A stretch of DNA of 61,354 nt from positions 1 to 61,354 of the forward strand of contig CAZIDG010000018.1 of assembly GCA_964538065.1 (NCBI GenBank), in the 5' to 3' direction. The stretch is from G963664225 sp964538065. GTDB taxonomy: Bacteria; Verrucomicrobiota; Verrucomicrobiia; Limisphaerales; UBA1319. Below the pieces are notes generated by a model. It saw only the letters and a list, made by a program, of their open reading frames with translations. It did not search any database and was not told the DNA's origin. Both the position numbers and the translations under genes were made by a program. Below, in pieces: positions 1 to 8,657 of this stretch (position 1 is its first letter; each line of letters opens with the position of its first letter).

Positions 1-832
1 AGGCAGCCGCCATCATGCCGATGGCCACCGCTTCCCCATGCAAATATTTACCGTATCCCGCTGTCTTCTCAATGGCGTGCCCCACCGTGTGACCAAAGTT
101 CAAAATGGCTCTCAACCCGCTCTCCGTCTCGTCCTGTCCCACGACCTCCGCCTTGATCTGACAACAACGTGCAATGACCTCTGAGAGCACCCCTGGATCC
201 TGGCGCATTAACCGGGGCATTGCGGTTTCGAGTTTCTTAAAGAAGGCGGCATCATGGATCATGCCATATTTGATCACCTCTGCCATGCCTGCACGAAACT
301 GACGCTCCGGCAGCGTTTTAAGAGTCTGAAGATCACATAAAACCAAGCGCGGCTGGTGGAAGGCTCCCACCAGGTTCTTGCCTGCCTTGAGATTCACCCC
401 CACTTTGCCTCCCACAGAGCTATCCACTTGAGCCAGAAGGGTTGTAGGCACTTGAACAAAAGGAATCCCCCGTAAATAAGTCGCAGCTACAAATCCCGCC
501 ATATCGCCCACCACTCCGCCCCCCAGAGCCACGATGAAGGATTTGCGTTCAATCCGCATGGACGCCAGCGTATCGTAGCATCGCTGTACCGTACCCAAAT
601 GCTTTGCTGTTTCACCAGCGGGCACCGTAATGGACTGACAGGCAAAGCCAGCATCCGTAAGAGATTGGATGGTTTTGGAACCATACAGGGGCGCCACGTG
701 GGCATCACTGATGATGACGCATGATGCGCCCATCTTCAATCTGGCACATTCCAGCCCCAAACGATCCAGGAGGCCAGGCCCAATCATGATGGTGTAACTT
801 CGTTCACCCAAAGGGACTTGCACTTTGCGCAT
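1..832 (-). CDS. aroB: 3-dehydroquinate synthase, partial (C-terminus beyond window)
   Basis: Second step of the shikimate pathway: converts DAHP to 3-dehydroquinate with NAD and a divalent metal, in the cytoplasm. Translating from the ATG at 832 gives an uninterrupted frame of about 277 residues running off the window edge. It carries the family signatures GGGVVGDMAGF, VPTTLLAQVDSSVGGK and, near the window edge, LNFGHTVGHAIEK followed by HGEAVAIGM, which hold the NAD-binding glycines and metal-binding histidines. Full-length AroB is about 360 residues, so roughly 80 are missing only because of the window boundary. It diverges from the amidase gene with about 24 bp between start codons, so the promoters must overlap the opposing coding regions or lie further upstream. 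Identification is secure. Confidence 0.95.
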   Translation of the reverse strand, partial: MRKVQVPLGERSYTIMIGPGLLDRLGLECARLKMGASCVIISDAHVAPLYGSKTIQSLTDAGFACQSITVPAGETAKHLGTVQRCYDTLASMRIERKSFIVALGGGVVGDMAGFVAATYLRGIPFVQVPTTLLAQVDSSVGGKVGVNLKAGKNLVGAFHQPRLVLCDLQTLKTLPERQFRAGMAEVIKYGMIHDAAFFKKLETAMPRLMRQDPGVLSEVIARCCQIKAEVVGQDETESGLRAILNFGHTVGHAIEKTAGYGKYLHGEAVAIGMMAAA

Positions 833-856
833 GCGTATAGCATAGCGGGGAACCCT

Positions 857-2203
857 ATGGAGTCAAAGATACAAACCATCCGCGTAAAGGGACTTGAGAA
901 TTCTGGAAGCATCTTCACACTAGGGTTCGTGCCTTTGCTGCGTATTGCATGTTTGGTCTTTGCGCTTGTTTTGGGATGGACGGGCTGTCACACCCCCGCC
1001 CCGCAGCCTATGCCTTCGACACCGCTGGCTGATGTGCCCACGCCCCCCCCACCCTCCTGGCAACCAGCCACCAACAACCTGATTCCCACACCACCCCCCA
1101 TTCTGCCGGTTGTGACCAATGTTGCTCCCGATGCGCCGGTTGTGAAAGTGGAACCACCGTTGAATTACTGGGTATCGCTGGATTCCTGGTGTGCATCACA
1201 TGGTTTGGTACTACCACATCCCGCGGCCTCCAACGCCTTGCACACGTTCAATTTGCGGTTTACCAATGGACTGGTAACCTTCACCGTTGGCAGCCGCGTG
1301 GCCCAGTGGAACGGCATCGAATATTGGTTGGGCTTTGAGCCCCGCCTGGCAAACGGTCACCCTCAATGGCATGCTGCCGATGCAGGCAAAAACCTGTTAC
1401 CCCTCTGTGAGCCACTGAATTGGCTGGATAAGTCAAATGCTGTGATTGTCATCGATCCGGGCCATGGCGGCAAAAACCCAGGAGCCCGCAATATCGCCAG
1501 TGGTCGTTACGAAAAAGAATACACCCTTGATTGGGGTCTGCGCCTGGGACGATTACTCGCCGGACGAGGCTGGAAGGTGGTACTGACCCGGACCAATGAT
1601 GTGGACCTCACCCTTGAAGAGCGGATGGCCATCGCAGAGCAATACCATGCTGACTTGTTCCTGAGCCTTCACTTTAATTCCGCCTTTCCCAATCAAACCC
1701 AAAAAGGGATCGAGACCTATTGTCTGACACCCCGTTTTCTTCCCTCAAGTCTCAATCGCGAATTCGACGACAACCCCAGCCAACCCTACCCCAACAACAC
1801 GTGCGATGCCCGCAATCTCCAAATCGCAGCCGTCCTGCATCGATCTCTGGTGTATAGAACCGCCCTGGAGGATCGAGGGGTTCGCCGTGCCCGATTCATC
1901 AAGGTTTTACGCGAGCAGGTCCGTCCTGCGATCCTGATCGAAGGGGGATACCTCTCCAATCCATTTGAGGCACAGCGAATCGCCGAGCCTGCACATCGTC
2001 AAAAACTAGCTTCCTTGATGGCCAATGCGTTGGATGAAATCGGCATCCTGGCATCCAAAAGCAAGGCCTCACCAGCCCTTGTCACTGCGGAAGTCCCCCC
2101 ATCCAATACGGCACCAACAGGCCAGGCTGATCAACCCGCCAGCAATACATCCGATATCAGCACCTCATCTGGACTTCCGGAAAGGGCTGCCGCCAGCCCA
2201 TAA
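857..2203 (+). CDS. N-acetylmuramoyl-L-alanine amidase (Amidase_3), secreted or lipoprotein
   Basis: Zinc amidase that cuts the bond between MurNAc and the stem peptide of peptidoglycan. The C-terminal half is an Amidase_3 domain: VIDPGHGGKNPGA (first Zn His), EKEYTLD (Zn Glu), FLSLHFNSA (second Zn His) and ILIEGGYLSN (catalytic Glu). The N-terminus has a hydrophobic segment ending in GWTGC, a possible lipobox, followed by a proline-rich linker (about 60 residues rich in P, T and V) that would span the periplasm. From ATG 857, preceded by GGGGA, the lipid Cys would be residue 44. A GTG at 929 would give a conventional 20-residue lipoprotein signal and may be the true start. The C-terminus ends in a low-complexity Ser/Pro/Ala tail. 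The stop TAA directly abuts the ATG of the next gene, so the two are probably co-translated. Confidence 0.9.
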   Translation: MESKIQTIRVKGLENSGSIFTLGFVPLLRIACLVFALVLGWTGCHTPAPQPMPSTPLADVPTPPPPSWQPATNNLIPTPPPILPVVTNVAPDAPVVKVEPPLNYWVSLDSWCASHGLVLPHPAASNALHTFNLRFTNGLVTFTVGSRVAQWNGIEYWLGFEPRLANGHPQWHAADAGKNLLPLCEPLNWLDKSNAVIVIDPGHGGKNPGARNIASGRYEKEYTLDWGLRLGRLLAGRGWKVVLTRTNDVDLTLEERMAIAEQYHADLFLSLHFNSAFPNQTQKGIETYCLTPRFLPSSLNREFDDNPSQPYPNNTCDARNLQIAAVLHRSLVYRTALEDRGVRRARFIKVLREQVRPAILIEGGYLSNPFEAQRIAEPAHRQKLASLMANALDEIGILASKSKASPALVTAEVPPSNTAPTGQADQPASNTSDISTSSGLPERAAASP

Positions 2204-3190
2204 ATGTCATCTTTCCCGTCATCCATGCAATCATCATCAACCATCCTTATCACGGGCGGTGCGGGTTTTATCGGCTCGCATCTCGCCGAACGGCTTTTGA
2301 GCGAAGGATACCGTGTACGGGTCATCGACGACCTCTCCACAGGAAATCGCGGTCACTTGTCGCGCATTGATCACGACCCCCGATTTGAGTTCATTGAGGC
2401 ACGAGTATCCAGGTGCAGCCAACTGGAAACATGGGTGCGCGAGGCTGCGTTTGTGTATCATCTTGCTGCAGCGGTGGGCGTTGAATTGGTGGTCAATTCG
2501 CCAATCCACACCATCGAGAACAACCTTCATGAAACAGAGGTGCTGTTTGAAGTCGCCTCTCGCCACCACGTGCCGGTCCTTCTGGCTTCAACCTCCGAAG
2601 TCTATGGGAAGAGCCGCAAGGAAGCTTTTGCAGAAACAGACGATTTGCTTATTGGCCCCCCCACTCTTGGGCGCTGGCGGTACGCATGTTCCAAACTCAT
2701 GGATGAATTCCTGGCCATGGCCTTCAGCCAGGAACGTCAACTGCCGGTCATTATAACCCGCTTGTTCAACACAGTGGGTCCCCGCCAGACAGGCCGCTAT
2801 GGCATGGTCCTGCCGCGATTCATCCAGGCCGCTCAGGCTGGACGTCCGCTCAGAGTCTATGGAGACGGGTCTCAAAGCCGGTGCTTTTGCTATGTGCAGG
2901 ATACGATCGAAGCACTTGTGCGGCTGCAACGTTGTCCCGCGGCTCGGGGAGAGGTTTTCAACATCGGCAGCACGGAGGAAATCAGCATAAATGACCTGGC
3001 ACGCACCGTCATTCAGACACTCCACTCCTCCTCCTCCATTGAATATGTGAGTTATGACCAGGCGTACGCACCGGGGTTTGAGGACATGCAGAGACGCAAG
3101 CCCGTGGTGGACAAGCTGGAACGAGCCATTGATTTCCGCCCGACCACACCGCTCAGGCAGATCATCCAACTCACAGCCTCTGCCTCGTAA
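2204..3190 (+). CDS. NAD-dependent epimerase/dehydratase (nucleotide-sugar, extended SDR)
   Basis: Extended short-chain dehydrogenase acting on a nucleotide sugar, of the UDP-glucose 4-epimerase / UDP-glucuronate decarboxylase type, 328 residues. Visible motifs: the Rossmann glycine motif TGGAGFIGSHLAE near residue 18, DDLSTG for the NAD ribose, YHLAAAVGVELV, the catalytic STSEVYG and YACSK (Tyr and Lys of YxxxK), and RLFNTVGPRQTGRYGMVLPR plus VYGDGSQSRCFCYVQD for nucleotide-sugar binding. The VxxVVxxP and GPRQ...VLPRF patterns are typical of the UDP-glucuronate decarboxylase/dTDP-glucose dehydratase branch, but the substrate cannot be fixed from sequence. The start codon follows the amidase stop with no gap. 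Its product could feed the exopolysaccharide exported by the operon at 4185-8360; this is inference. Confidence 0.88.
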   Translation: MSSFPSSMQSSSTILITGGAGFIGSHLAERLLSEGYRVRVIDDLSTGNRGHLSRIDHDPRFEFIEARVSRCSQLETWVREAAFVYHLAAAVGVELVVNSPIHTIENNLHETEVLFEVASRHHVPVLLASTSEVYGKSRKEAFAETDDLLIGPPTLGRWRYACSKLMDEFLAMAFSQERQLPVIITRLFNTVGPRQTGRYGMVLPRFIQAAQAGRPLRVYGDGSQSRCFCYVQDTIEALVRLQRCPAARGEVFNIGSTEEISINDLARTVIQTLHSSSSIEYVSYDQAYAPGFEDMQRRKPVVDKLERAIDFRPTTPLRQIIQLTASAS

Positions 3191-3205
3191 GGCAAGTCCG
3201 GCAAA

Positions 3206-4069
3206 CTACAGGTATTTTGCCAGGATGGGCTTGAGCCGGGCTCGTGTTTTGGCGGGCCAGAATTTGCGATCGGTCAAAATGGCATTCCGCAAGGCATTGT
3301 GGCATGAACAGCCATCCACCGTGGGGATGCGCGGAATGGCCTGGCGGATGATTTGCTTGGCCATCTCAGCATTTTTCCTGAGGTACTCGACCACGGTCTC
3401 GATGGTGACATGGGCCTCATCGACCTTCCAGCAATCGTAATCCGTAACCATGGCCATGGTGGCATAGGCGATTTCGGCCTCCCGGGCGCACCGCGCCTCG
3501 CCAAGATTGGTCATGCCAATCACATCAAAACCACACTTGTGATTCAGCCGTGATTCAGCCCGCGTGCTGAAGGCGGGCCCTTCCATGTTCAAATAGGTGC
3601 CTCCGTTGTGGATGCGTGCTCCTGCAGCCTTGCCGCTGTGAAAGAGAATCGCCCTCAACTCATCGCACACCGGTTCCGCAAACGGAATATGGGCCACAAT
3701 GCCCTGGCCAAAAAAGGTGTGTTCAGACGCTTTTTTGGTGCGGTCCACGAATTGATCGGGCAGGACAATATCACAGGGATGATAGCGCCCCTGCAGGGAG
3801 CCCACTGCACTGACGCTGATAATCCAGGATACCCCAAGTTGTTTCAGCGCATGAATATTGGCACGATGGTTCAGCTCTCCCGGAAGAATTCGATGTCCGC
3901 GTCCATGGCGAGGCAGAAAAACCACAGGGCGATCATCCAAATCACCGGTTAAGAACTGATCAGATGGCGACCCAAAGGGCGTTTTCACGGTAACCCATTT
4001 TTGGTGGGCCAAGCCGTCAATGTCATAAAGACCGGTACCACCAATGATTGCGATGCGCGAAATGCTCAT
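3206..4069 (-). CDS. mtnP: S-methyl-5'-thioadenosine phosphorylase
   Basis: Phosphorolysis of 5'-methylthioadenosine to adenine and 5-methylthioribose 1-phosphate, the first step of methionine salvage after polyamine synthesis. The 287-residue length is normal for MTAP. Motifs: IGGTGLYD at the N-terminus, LPRHGRGHRILPGELNHRAN (phosphate and MTA pocket), NMEGPAFSTRAES, GMTNLGEARCAREAEI and TDYDCWK. The MTDYDCW-type segment is characteristic of MTAP rather than purine nucleoside phosphorylase, which has Asn/Glu differences here. It ends 15 bp from the convergent epimerase gene and starts downstream of the capsule-operon terminator, so it is probably transcribed alone from a promoter in 4070-4126. 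Confidence 0.95.
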   Translation of the reverse strand: MSISRIAIIGGTGLYDIDGLAHQKWVTVKTPFGSPSDQFLTGDLDDRPVVFLPRHGRGHRILPGELNHRANIHALKQLGVSWIISVSAVGSLQGRYHPCDIVLPDQFVDRTKKASEHTFFGQGIVAHIPFAEPVCDELRAILFHSGKAAGARIHNGGTYLNMEGPAFSTRAESRLNHKCGFDVIGMTNLGEARCAREAEIAYATMAMVTDYDCWKVDEAHVTIETVVEYLRKNAEMAKQIIRQAIPRIPTVDGCSCHNALRNAILTDRKFWPAKTRARLKPILAKYL

Positions 4070-4126
4070 AAAAAATGTGTTTTATATGGGAACCGAACCG
4101 GCCATCCGTAATCTTCGCATTGAGCA

Positions 4127-4156
4127 AACAAAAAGGGGCGGGCACTCCCACCCCTT
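4127..4156 (-). terminator. Rho-independent terminator of the exopolysaccharide-export operon
   Basis: Read on the minus strand there is a 10-bp stem (AAGGGGTGGG with CCCGCCCCTT, one G-U pair), a four-base loop AGTG, and then TTTTTGTTTG. It lies 28 bp after the stop codon of the tyrosine autokinase gene and before the MTA phosphorylase start. Confidence 0.85.
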
Positions 4157-4184
4157 GTTCTCAAAGCTCGATCTATCTTCCGAA

Positions 4185-6326
4185 CTAGCTCTTTTCCACA
4201 GTTTCCGCCTTCTCACGTGCCTTCTTGGGATCGTTCTTATAGTGGCTGGCGTAATACCGGTTTTGATAATAGTAATAGGAATAGTAGTAGGAATCCTTGC
4301 CCTCGAAATCGATGTCGTTGAGCACAACACCGAGCAAGCGGATCCCGGCATCCTGAATGCGTTGCAGGGATCGCCGGGCATGTTCCCTGCGGATCTTGTT
4401 AAACTTGGTCACGAACACGATGCCATCTGACATCGCCCCGATAATAAGGGGATCGCTCACCGCGGATACTGGCGGGCAATCCAGGAAGACACGGTCGTAT
4501 TTGGTGAGGGCCTCTTGCAGGAACTGGCGCATGCGCTTCGAACCAACAAGCTCTGAAGGATTGTTAGGAATTGCGCCTGCACAAATAACATCCAGGTTGG
4601 GCACATCTGAATCATGAACGATTTCTTCCAACCGGGTAACACTCTCATTCAGATAGGCTGAGAGACCCACAGGGCTGTGCAATTGAAAGGCCTTGTGCAC
4701 TGAAGGACGCCGCAAGTCCGCGTCAACCAGGAGGGTCTTGATACCGGTCTGCGCGGTGACAATTGCCAAATTCGAGGCCAGCAAGGACTTGCCTTCAGAA
4801 GGTATGGTGCTGGTAACCGAGAGCAAACGGAACTGGTCCGCCTTGGGCATGAGGGCGATCGCGGCCCGGATGGTACGAAAACCTTCCGCTGAGTTGGATT
4901 GCGGGTGCAGGTGCGCCTGCAAATCGCGCTCCATCACGCTGTTGGACTTGATGTTCGGCACATACCCCAGAAAAGGCATGCGCAAATACAATTCCACATC
5001 CTCCTGGGTCTTGATCGAATCATCCAAATAATTGACAAAGAAAGCCAAACCAATCGCAACAACCAAGCCGCCCATCATGCCCATGAAGAGCGTCAACACC
5101 ACCTTGGGCTTGATCGGCTTGAGTGGTGCAATTGCCGGATCCACGATATCCATGTTGTTAATCCGACTGTTGGCTGCAATCTCCATCTCTTTCTGACTCT
5201 TGATGACATTCATGAACAGCGTCTTCTGAATCTCCGACTCGCGACTAAGCGATTCATATTTAATGCGCTGTTTACCCAATTCCAACTGACGCTGCTCGAG
5301 CTGATCAACGTATTTCTTAAGAGTCTCCTCTTCGGCCTTGGAGATATCCGCCGCCTTGTTGGCAGCCTGAACGATCACAGTTGCCTGGTCGTTAATGGAT
5401 TTATCCAGCGATGCAATCTCATTACGCATCTGAACGACAGTCGGCCACTTGTCCCGATAGCGCTCCAGCAAGTTGGCAAGTTGTGACTCCAACAAAGCTT
5501 TTTTACCCCTGAGTTCCTGAACCAGCCGATCATTCGCCACCAAGGGGATAACCACCAGAGGCGTGCCGGCATCAAGCATGGCCTTGGTTTCCAGACATGT
5601 TCTTTCGGCCACACGAGCACGGGTCTGAGCCTTTGTAAACTCATCCTGCGCCATTCTCAGAGCCTGTAAAACGATGTTTTCTCGCTCCTCTAAGGAGGTG
5701 TTATTGAGTTGTTCCTTGTACGCTTGGAGGGCCTTTTCCGCCTCTTCCACCTTGAGCTTCTGAGTGGCCGACTCCGATTCAAGCCACTTGTTTGCATTGC
5801 TGGAAGCTTTGCGCTTACGATCCAAATTGTTCATCACGAACAACTCCACCATCGTATTGGCAATTTTCTCGGCCATTTTGGGATCGGTATGCTCCACCTT
5901 GACATCCACCAAACGGCTCATGCGAATGGGAACCACATCGACATCCCGGTCCAGGGCTCTTACAGGGTCGATCGACTTGGAATAGCGGGAATCCTTGCCC
6001 AATTCGAGTTTCTCAACCACCGATTGCAGGAGCAATCGATTCTTCAGGTTTTTATATTGTGTCTGAAGGTATTCCTGTTCCCGAGGATCAAAGGAAATAA
6101 CACCCTTAATGTTAAGAGGATCATCGTTTTCCTTGTCGATCTGCAAGCGCACGGTGGCCTGGTAAATGCGGGGTGCACGGACCAGATATAAACCGCAGAG
6201 GAACATCACCATCAAGAAAGCGGCAATGACAAGCCAGCGGCGTTCCAGAATGATATGCCAGTGATGACGCAGATTGGTGTTATCTTCCACCGAACTCTGC
6301 TGGACGGAAGTGTGCGTTAATTCCAT
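4185..6326 (-). CDS. Polysaccharide copolymerase / bacterial tyrosine autokinase (Wzc/GumC type)
   Basis: Inner-membrane protein controlling chain length and export of a capsular or exopolysaccharide, fused to a cytoplasmic BY-kinase; 713 residues. Order: TM1 about 31-49; Wzz domain about 55-130; long periplasmic coiled coil about 185-370; Pro-rich PAIAPLKPIKPK before TM2 at 410-434; kinase domain with Walker A STIPSEGKSLLASN (506-519), Walker A' LLVDADLRRP (532-541) and Walker B VFLDCPP (613-619); and a C-terminal autophosphorylation cluster with eleven tyrosines between 679 and 698. Wzz and kinase are in one chain, as in proteobacterial Wzc. It starts 6 bp after the export-protein gene and is the last gene of a three-gene operon. 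No phosphotyrosine phosphatase or glycosyltransferase is visible nearby. Confidence 0.93.
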   Translation of the reverse strand: MELTHTSVQQSSVEDNTNLRHHWHIILERRWLVIAAFLMVMFLCGLYLVRAPRIYQATVRLQIDKENDDPLNIKGVISFDPREQEYLQTQYKNLKNRLLLQSVVEKLELGKDSRYSKSIDPVRALDRDVDVVPIRMSRLVDVKVEHTDPKMAEKIANTMVELFVMNNLDRKRKASSNANKWLESESATQKLKVEEAEKALQAYKEQLNNTSLEERENIVLQALRMAQDEFTKAQTRARVAERTCLETKAMLDAGTPLVVIPLVANDRLVQELRGKKALLESQLANLLERYRDKWPTVVQMRNEIASLDKSINDQATVIVQAANKAADISKAEEETLKKYVDQLEQRQLELGKQRIKYESLSRESEIQKTLFMNVIKSQKEMEIAANSRINNMDIVDPAIAPLKPIKPKVVLTLFMGMMGGLVVAIGLAFFVNYLDDSIKTQEDVELYLRMPFLGYVPNIKSNSVMERDLQAHLHPQSNSAEGFRTIRAAIALMPKADQFRLLSVTSTIPSEGKSLLASNLAIVTAQTGIKTLLVDADLRRPSVHKAFQLHSPVGLSAYLNESVTRLEEIVHDSDVPNLDVICAGAIPNNPSELVGSKRMRQFLQEALTKYDRVFLDCPPVSAVSDPLIIGAMSDGIVFVTKFNKIRREHARRSLQRIQDAGIRLLGVVLNDIDFEGKDSYYYSYYYYQNRYYASHYKNDPKKAREKAETVEKS

Positions 6327-6332
6327 ATGATA

Positions 6333-6953
6333 TTACCAACGGCTTTCGCGCACATAGATCGTGTCGCCAGGCTCGAGGAAGATTTTTTTATCCGAGTCAC
6401 TAATTTTCTTCAATTGTTCGAAACTAAATACCTGGATTTTACCCTGGCGGGAAAACTCTATTCGACTGGGATTCGCCGCCCTGGTCAAGCCCCCCGCCTG
6501 TCCGATGGCATCCAAAATCGTCCATCGTTCCTCCCCTGGCAGAGGCAAGCCACCCGGTTTCATGACCTGCCCAATCACATTCACATATCGCTGGCGATAT
6601 TCTTTGACGGTCACAATCACCTGGGGATCGACCAGATAATCCTTGGCGAGAAGCTCTTTGAGGTTTTTTTCCACTTCGGTTGTGGTTTTCCCAGCCACAT
6701 CGACATCACCCAGGAGAGGGAAGGTAATCTTGCCACTGGCTTGAACCCTGAGCTCCCTGCTCAGATCTCGTTCTCCAAAGACATCCACAATGATGATCTC
6801 CAACGGGGCTATGCGGTGATCGGTTTGTTCAACCACCACATTATCATTGGTTTGGGTGTTAATCCTGGTTGTCGTGTCCTCAGCATTCAAAACCGACGAC
6901 AAAACAACACACGATACGACACCCCACCATCCTAAAAAACGGCGAACGGTCAT
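6333..6953 (-). CDS. Polysaccharide export protein (Poly_export/SLBB, Wza-like, short)
   Basis: Periplasmic or outer-membrane component of polysaccharide export. A signal peptide covers about residues 1-24 and ends in VLNA. A Poly_export domain follows (PLEIIIVDVFGERDLSRELR, GKITFPLLGDVDVAGKT, EVEKNLKELLAKDYLVDPQV), then one SLBB domain (VNVIGQVMKPGGLPLPG, TILDAIGQAGGLTRAA) and a C-terminal LEPGDTIYV. At 206 residues it is much shorter than Wza (about 380): it has one SLBB domain, no lipobox Cys and no C-terminal amphipathic helix to form an outer-membrane pore. The beta-barrel protein encoded just upstream may therefore supply the channel. It lies 10 bp after that gene and 6 bp before the kinase gene. 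Confidence 0.9.
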   Translation of the reverse strand: MTVRRFLGWWGVVSCVVLSSVLNAEDTTTRINTQTNDNVVVEQTDHRIAPLEIIIVDVFGERDLSRELRVQASGKITFPLLGDVDVAGKTTTEVEKNLKELLAKDYLVDPQVIVTVKEYRQRYVNVIGQVMKPGGLPLPGEERWTILDAIGQAGGLTRAANPSRIEFSRQGKIQVFSFEQLKKISDSDKKIFLEPGDTIYVRESRW

Positions 6954-6963
6954 ACTTTATTCC

Positions 6964-8360
6964 TTAGTATCCTATTGTCATCTTTAGCGTAACGCGGTTG
7001 GCATGATAGTCAACAATGTTTGAGGCATCGCTAGCAAACAACTCGAACTCGTACCCTGCGAAAGCGCTGGCCCAGGGTCGCAGGAAATAGGTCAATCCCA
7101 GGTTGGCTCGCCACCAGTCATCCTGACGGTTGGCATAGTAGCCGGTGTTGTCATACCCATCGAGCTCATAGTTGATACCTCCATTGGCCACCAACTTACC
7201 ACTGCTGGTAAGGTTGTAACTGGCATTCACATTGAAGACATCGGCTGCCATGGATATATTACCTCGTTGCATGGATACGGTCGTGAAACGCGAATACCCA
7301 AAACGCCCCATTATCCGTTCGGTAATCCTGTAATTCACGTGCGCCTCGACGACGGGCGCCTCCTTGCTATCAGGCATGCCCGCAAACCATCTCGACTCAT
7401 AACCTGCTTTCAGAGAGCCTGTTAAGCGCCTTGTAAAATTACCCTGCACCCCAAGGAAGCCGCCAATGAACTCCATGTGGGGGGATTTGGTCATGGTGCT
7501 GCTGTTGGGATCGGTGGCTGACTGTCCATAATACAACTCCCCAAACAGAGCGGTCTTTTCTGTGGCCTTCCACATGAACCCACCGGTACCACGCAGGGTG
7601 TTGTAATCGTACAAGGAGGTGCCTTTTTCATAATCGACCGNNNNNNNNNNNNNNNNNNNNNNNNNNNNNNNNNNNNNNNNNNNNNNNNNNNNNNNNNNNN
7701 NNNNNNNNNNNNNNNNNNNNNNNNNNNNNNNNNNNNNNNNGTACCACGCAGGGTGTTGTAATCGTACAAGGAGGTGCCTTTTTCATAATCGACCGTGCTG
7801 TGACTGCCAGTCACATAAACAGCGGTTCTTTGCCCCAGTTGGTAACTCAAGGAATAATTATCTCCATACATGGTGCGATTGGCTCGTCGGCCCAGATTGT
7901 AGCCCCCCCCAATCACCCCCTCCATGAAGCCAATTCGATCCATGCCATTCAAAGCGATGCGATCCCCCGTGAGGCGCGTCTCGACATCAATCATCTGATC
8001 CATGTAGGTCAGGTCGTCCTCCTGGGCGTAAACATTCTCCTCCAACGTGTAACGCACCGAGAAATAATTGGGCTGGTCATCCCAAGGATCGATCCATGGG
8101 TTGACCACGGGCTTCTCGCCCAGCACCACGCTCATGCTCGGGCTGATGGTGGTAATAAAATCGTCCTCCCTCATCCCCCCTGAACTGTATCGGACGTTGT
8201 CATCGTAGCGTTCGCCCAGTGACAGCTTGGGACGCAAGGTCACAGGACCGATGCTGTAGGAGAGAAGGTCGGTCGCTTCGAATGCAGAAGCTCCGGCGGC
8301 AGCAGAGAACGTTCCTGCCACCAGGGTGGCCAAACGGGCATGACGATGGATGGATTTCAT
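6964..8360 (-). CDS. Outer-membrane beta-barrel protein, exopolysaccharide-linked (interrupted by an assembly gap)
   Basis: Signal peptide (about residues 1-27, MKSIHRHARLATLVAG... then SAFEA), then long stretches of alternating polar/aromatic beta-strand sequence (for example YNLGRRANRTMYGDNYSLSY, NVNASYNLTSSGKLVANGGI, FLRPWASAFAGYEFELFA) and a C-terminal aromatic strand ending in TLKMTIGY, as in outer-membrane barrels. The DUF560/EpsL-like barrel of exopolysaccharide clusters is the nearest family I recognise. A 100-N gap at 7641-7740 breaks the frame. The 55 bp before it equal the 55 bp after it; removing one copy plus the Ns leaves 1242 bp, a single 413-residue reading frame through DYEKGTSLYDYNTLRGTGGF. 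So the gene is intact. It is the first gene of the export operon and diverges from metG. Confidence 0.8.
7586..7795. repeat. 55-bp identical copies flanking the gap (7586-7640 and 7741-7795)
   Basis: The copy at 7586-7640 is base-for-base the same as 7741-7795. Both encode the same barrel-protein peptide around DYEKGTSLYDYNTLRG. This is a contig-end overlap rather than a biological repeat. Confidence 0.95.
7641..7740. other. 100-N scaffold gap
   Basis: Exactly 100 Ns, a placeholder length. Both edges carry the same 55-bp sequence, so the true distance is an overlap and no sequence is missing. Confidence 0.97.
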
Positions 8361-8657
8361 GGGCTATGCATGGTTGCATGTCATGGGCAAGACGAACCCT
8401 CATTCTGGGGCGTAAACCGGCAATCCCCCTGCCGACAGGCCTCTGAATCGACTCCACCCCTCAACATGGAATGGGCGACAATCGTCCCGTGCAGCGTTCA
8501 CTTGCCCGATGAACATGGGTTGTACAGTCTCTTTCTGGGGTTCATTATAAACAACTTCCACTATCAGGTCAAAACAAAGGAGGTCTGATTTCACGCCTTT
8601 TTGTGCCCAAAGGCCCTGCTTGAAAGCTGCGCCAATCTGCTCCACACTGCCCATGCC
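8361..8657. promoter_or_regulatory. Divergent control region between export operon and metG
   Basis: No gene seen in 297 bp. It must hold the promoters of the export operon (leftward) and metG (rightward). A near-perfect Shine-Dalgarno sequence (AAGGAGGT) stands at 8577-8584 but has no ATG, GTG or TTG at normal spacing. The nearest in-frame start for metG is a TTG at 8601, 16 nt away. No clear -35/-10 pair is asserted. Confidence 0.4.

Noticed and set aside
7586..7795. Direct repeats as a CRISPR-like or mobile element
   Set aside because: The copies are identical, flank exactly 100 Ns and repair the gene when merged; this is an assembly overlap.
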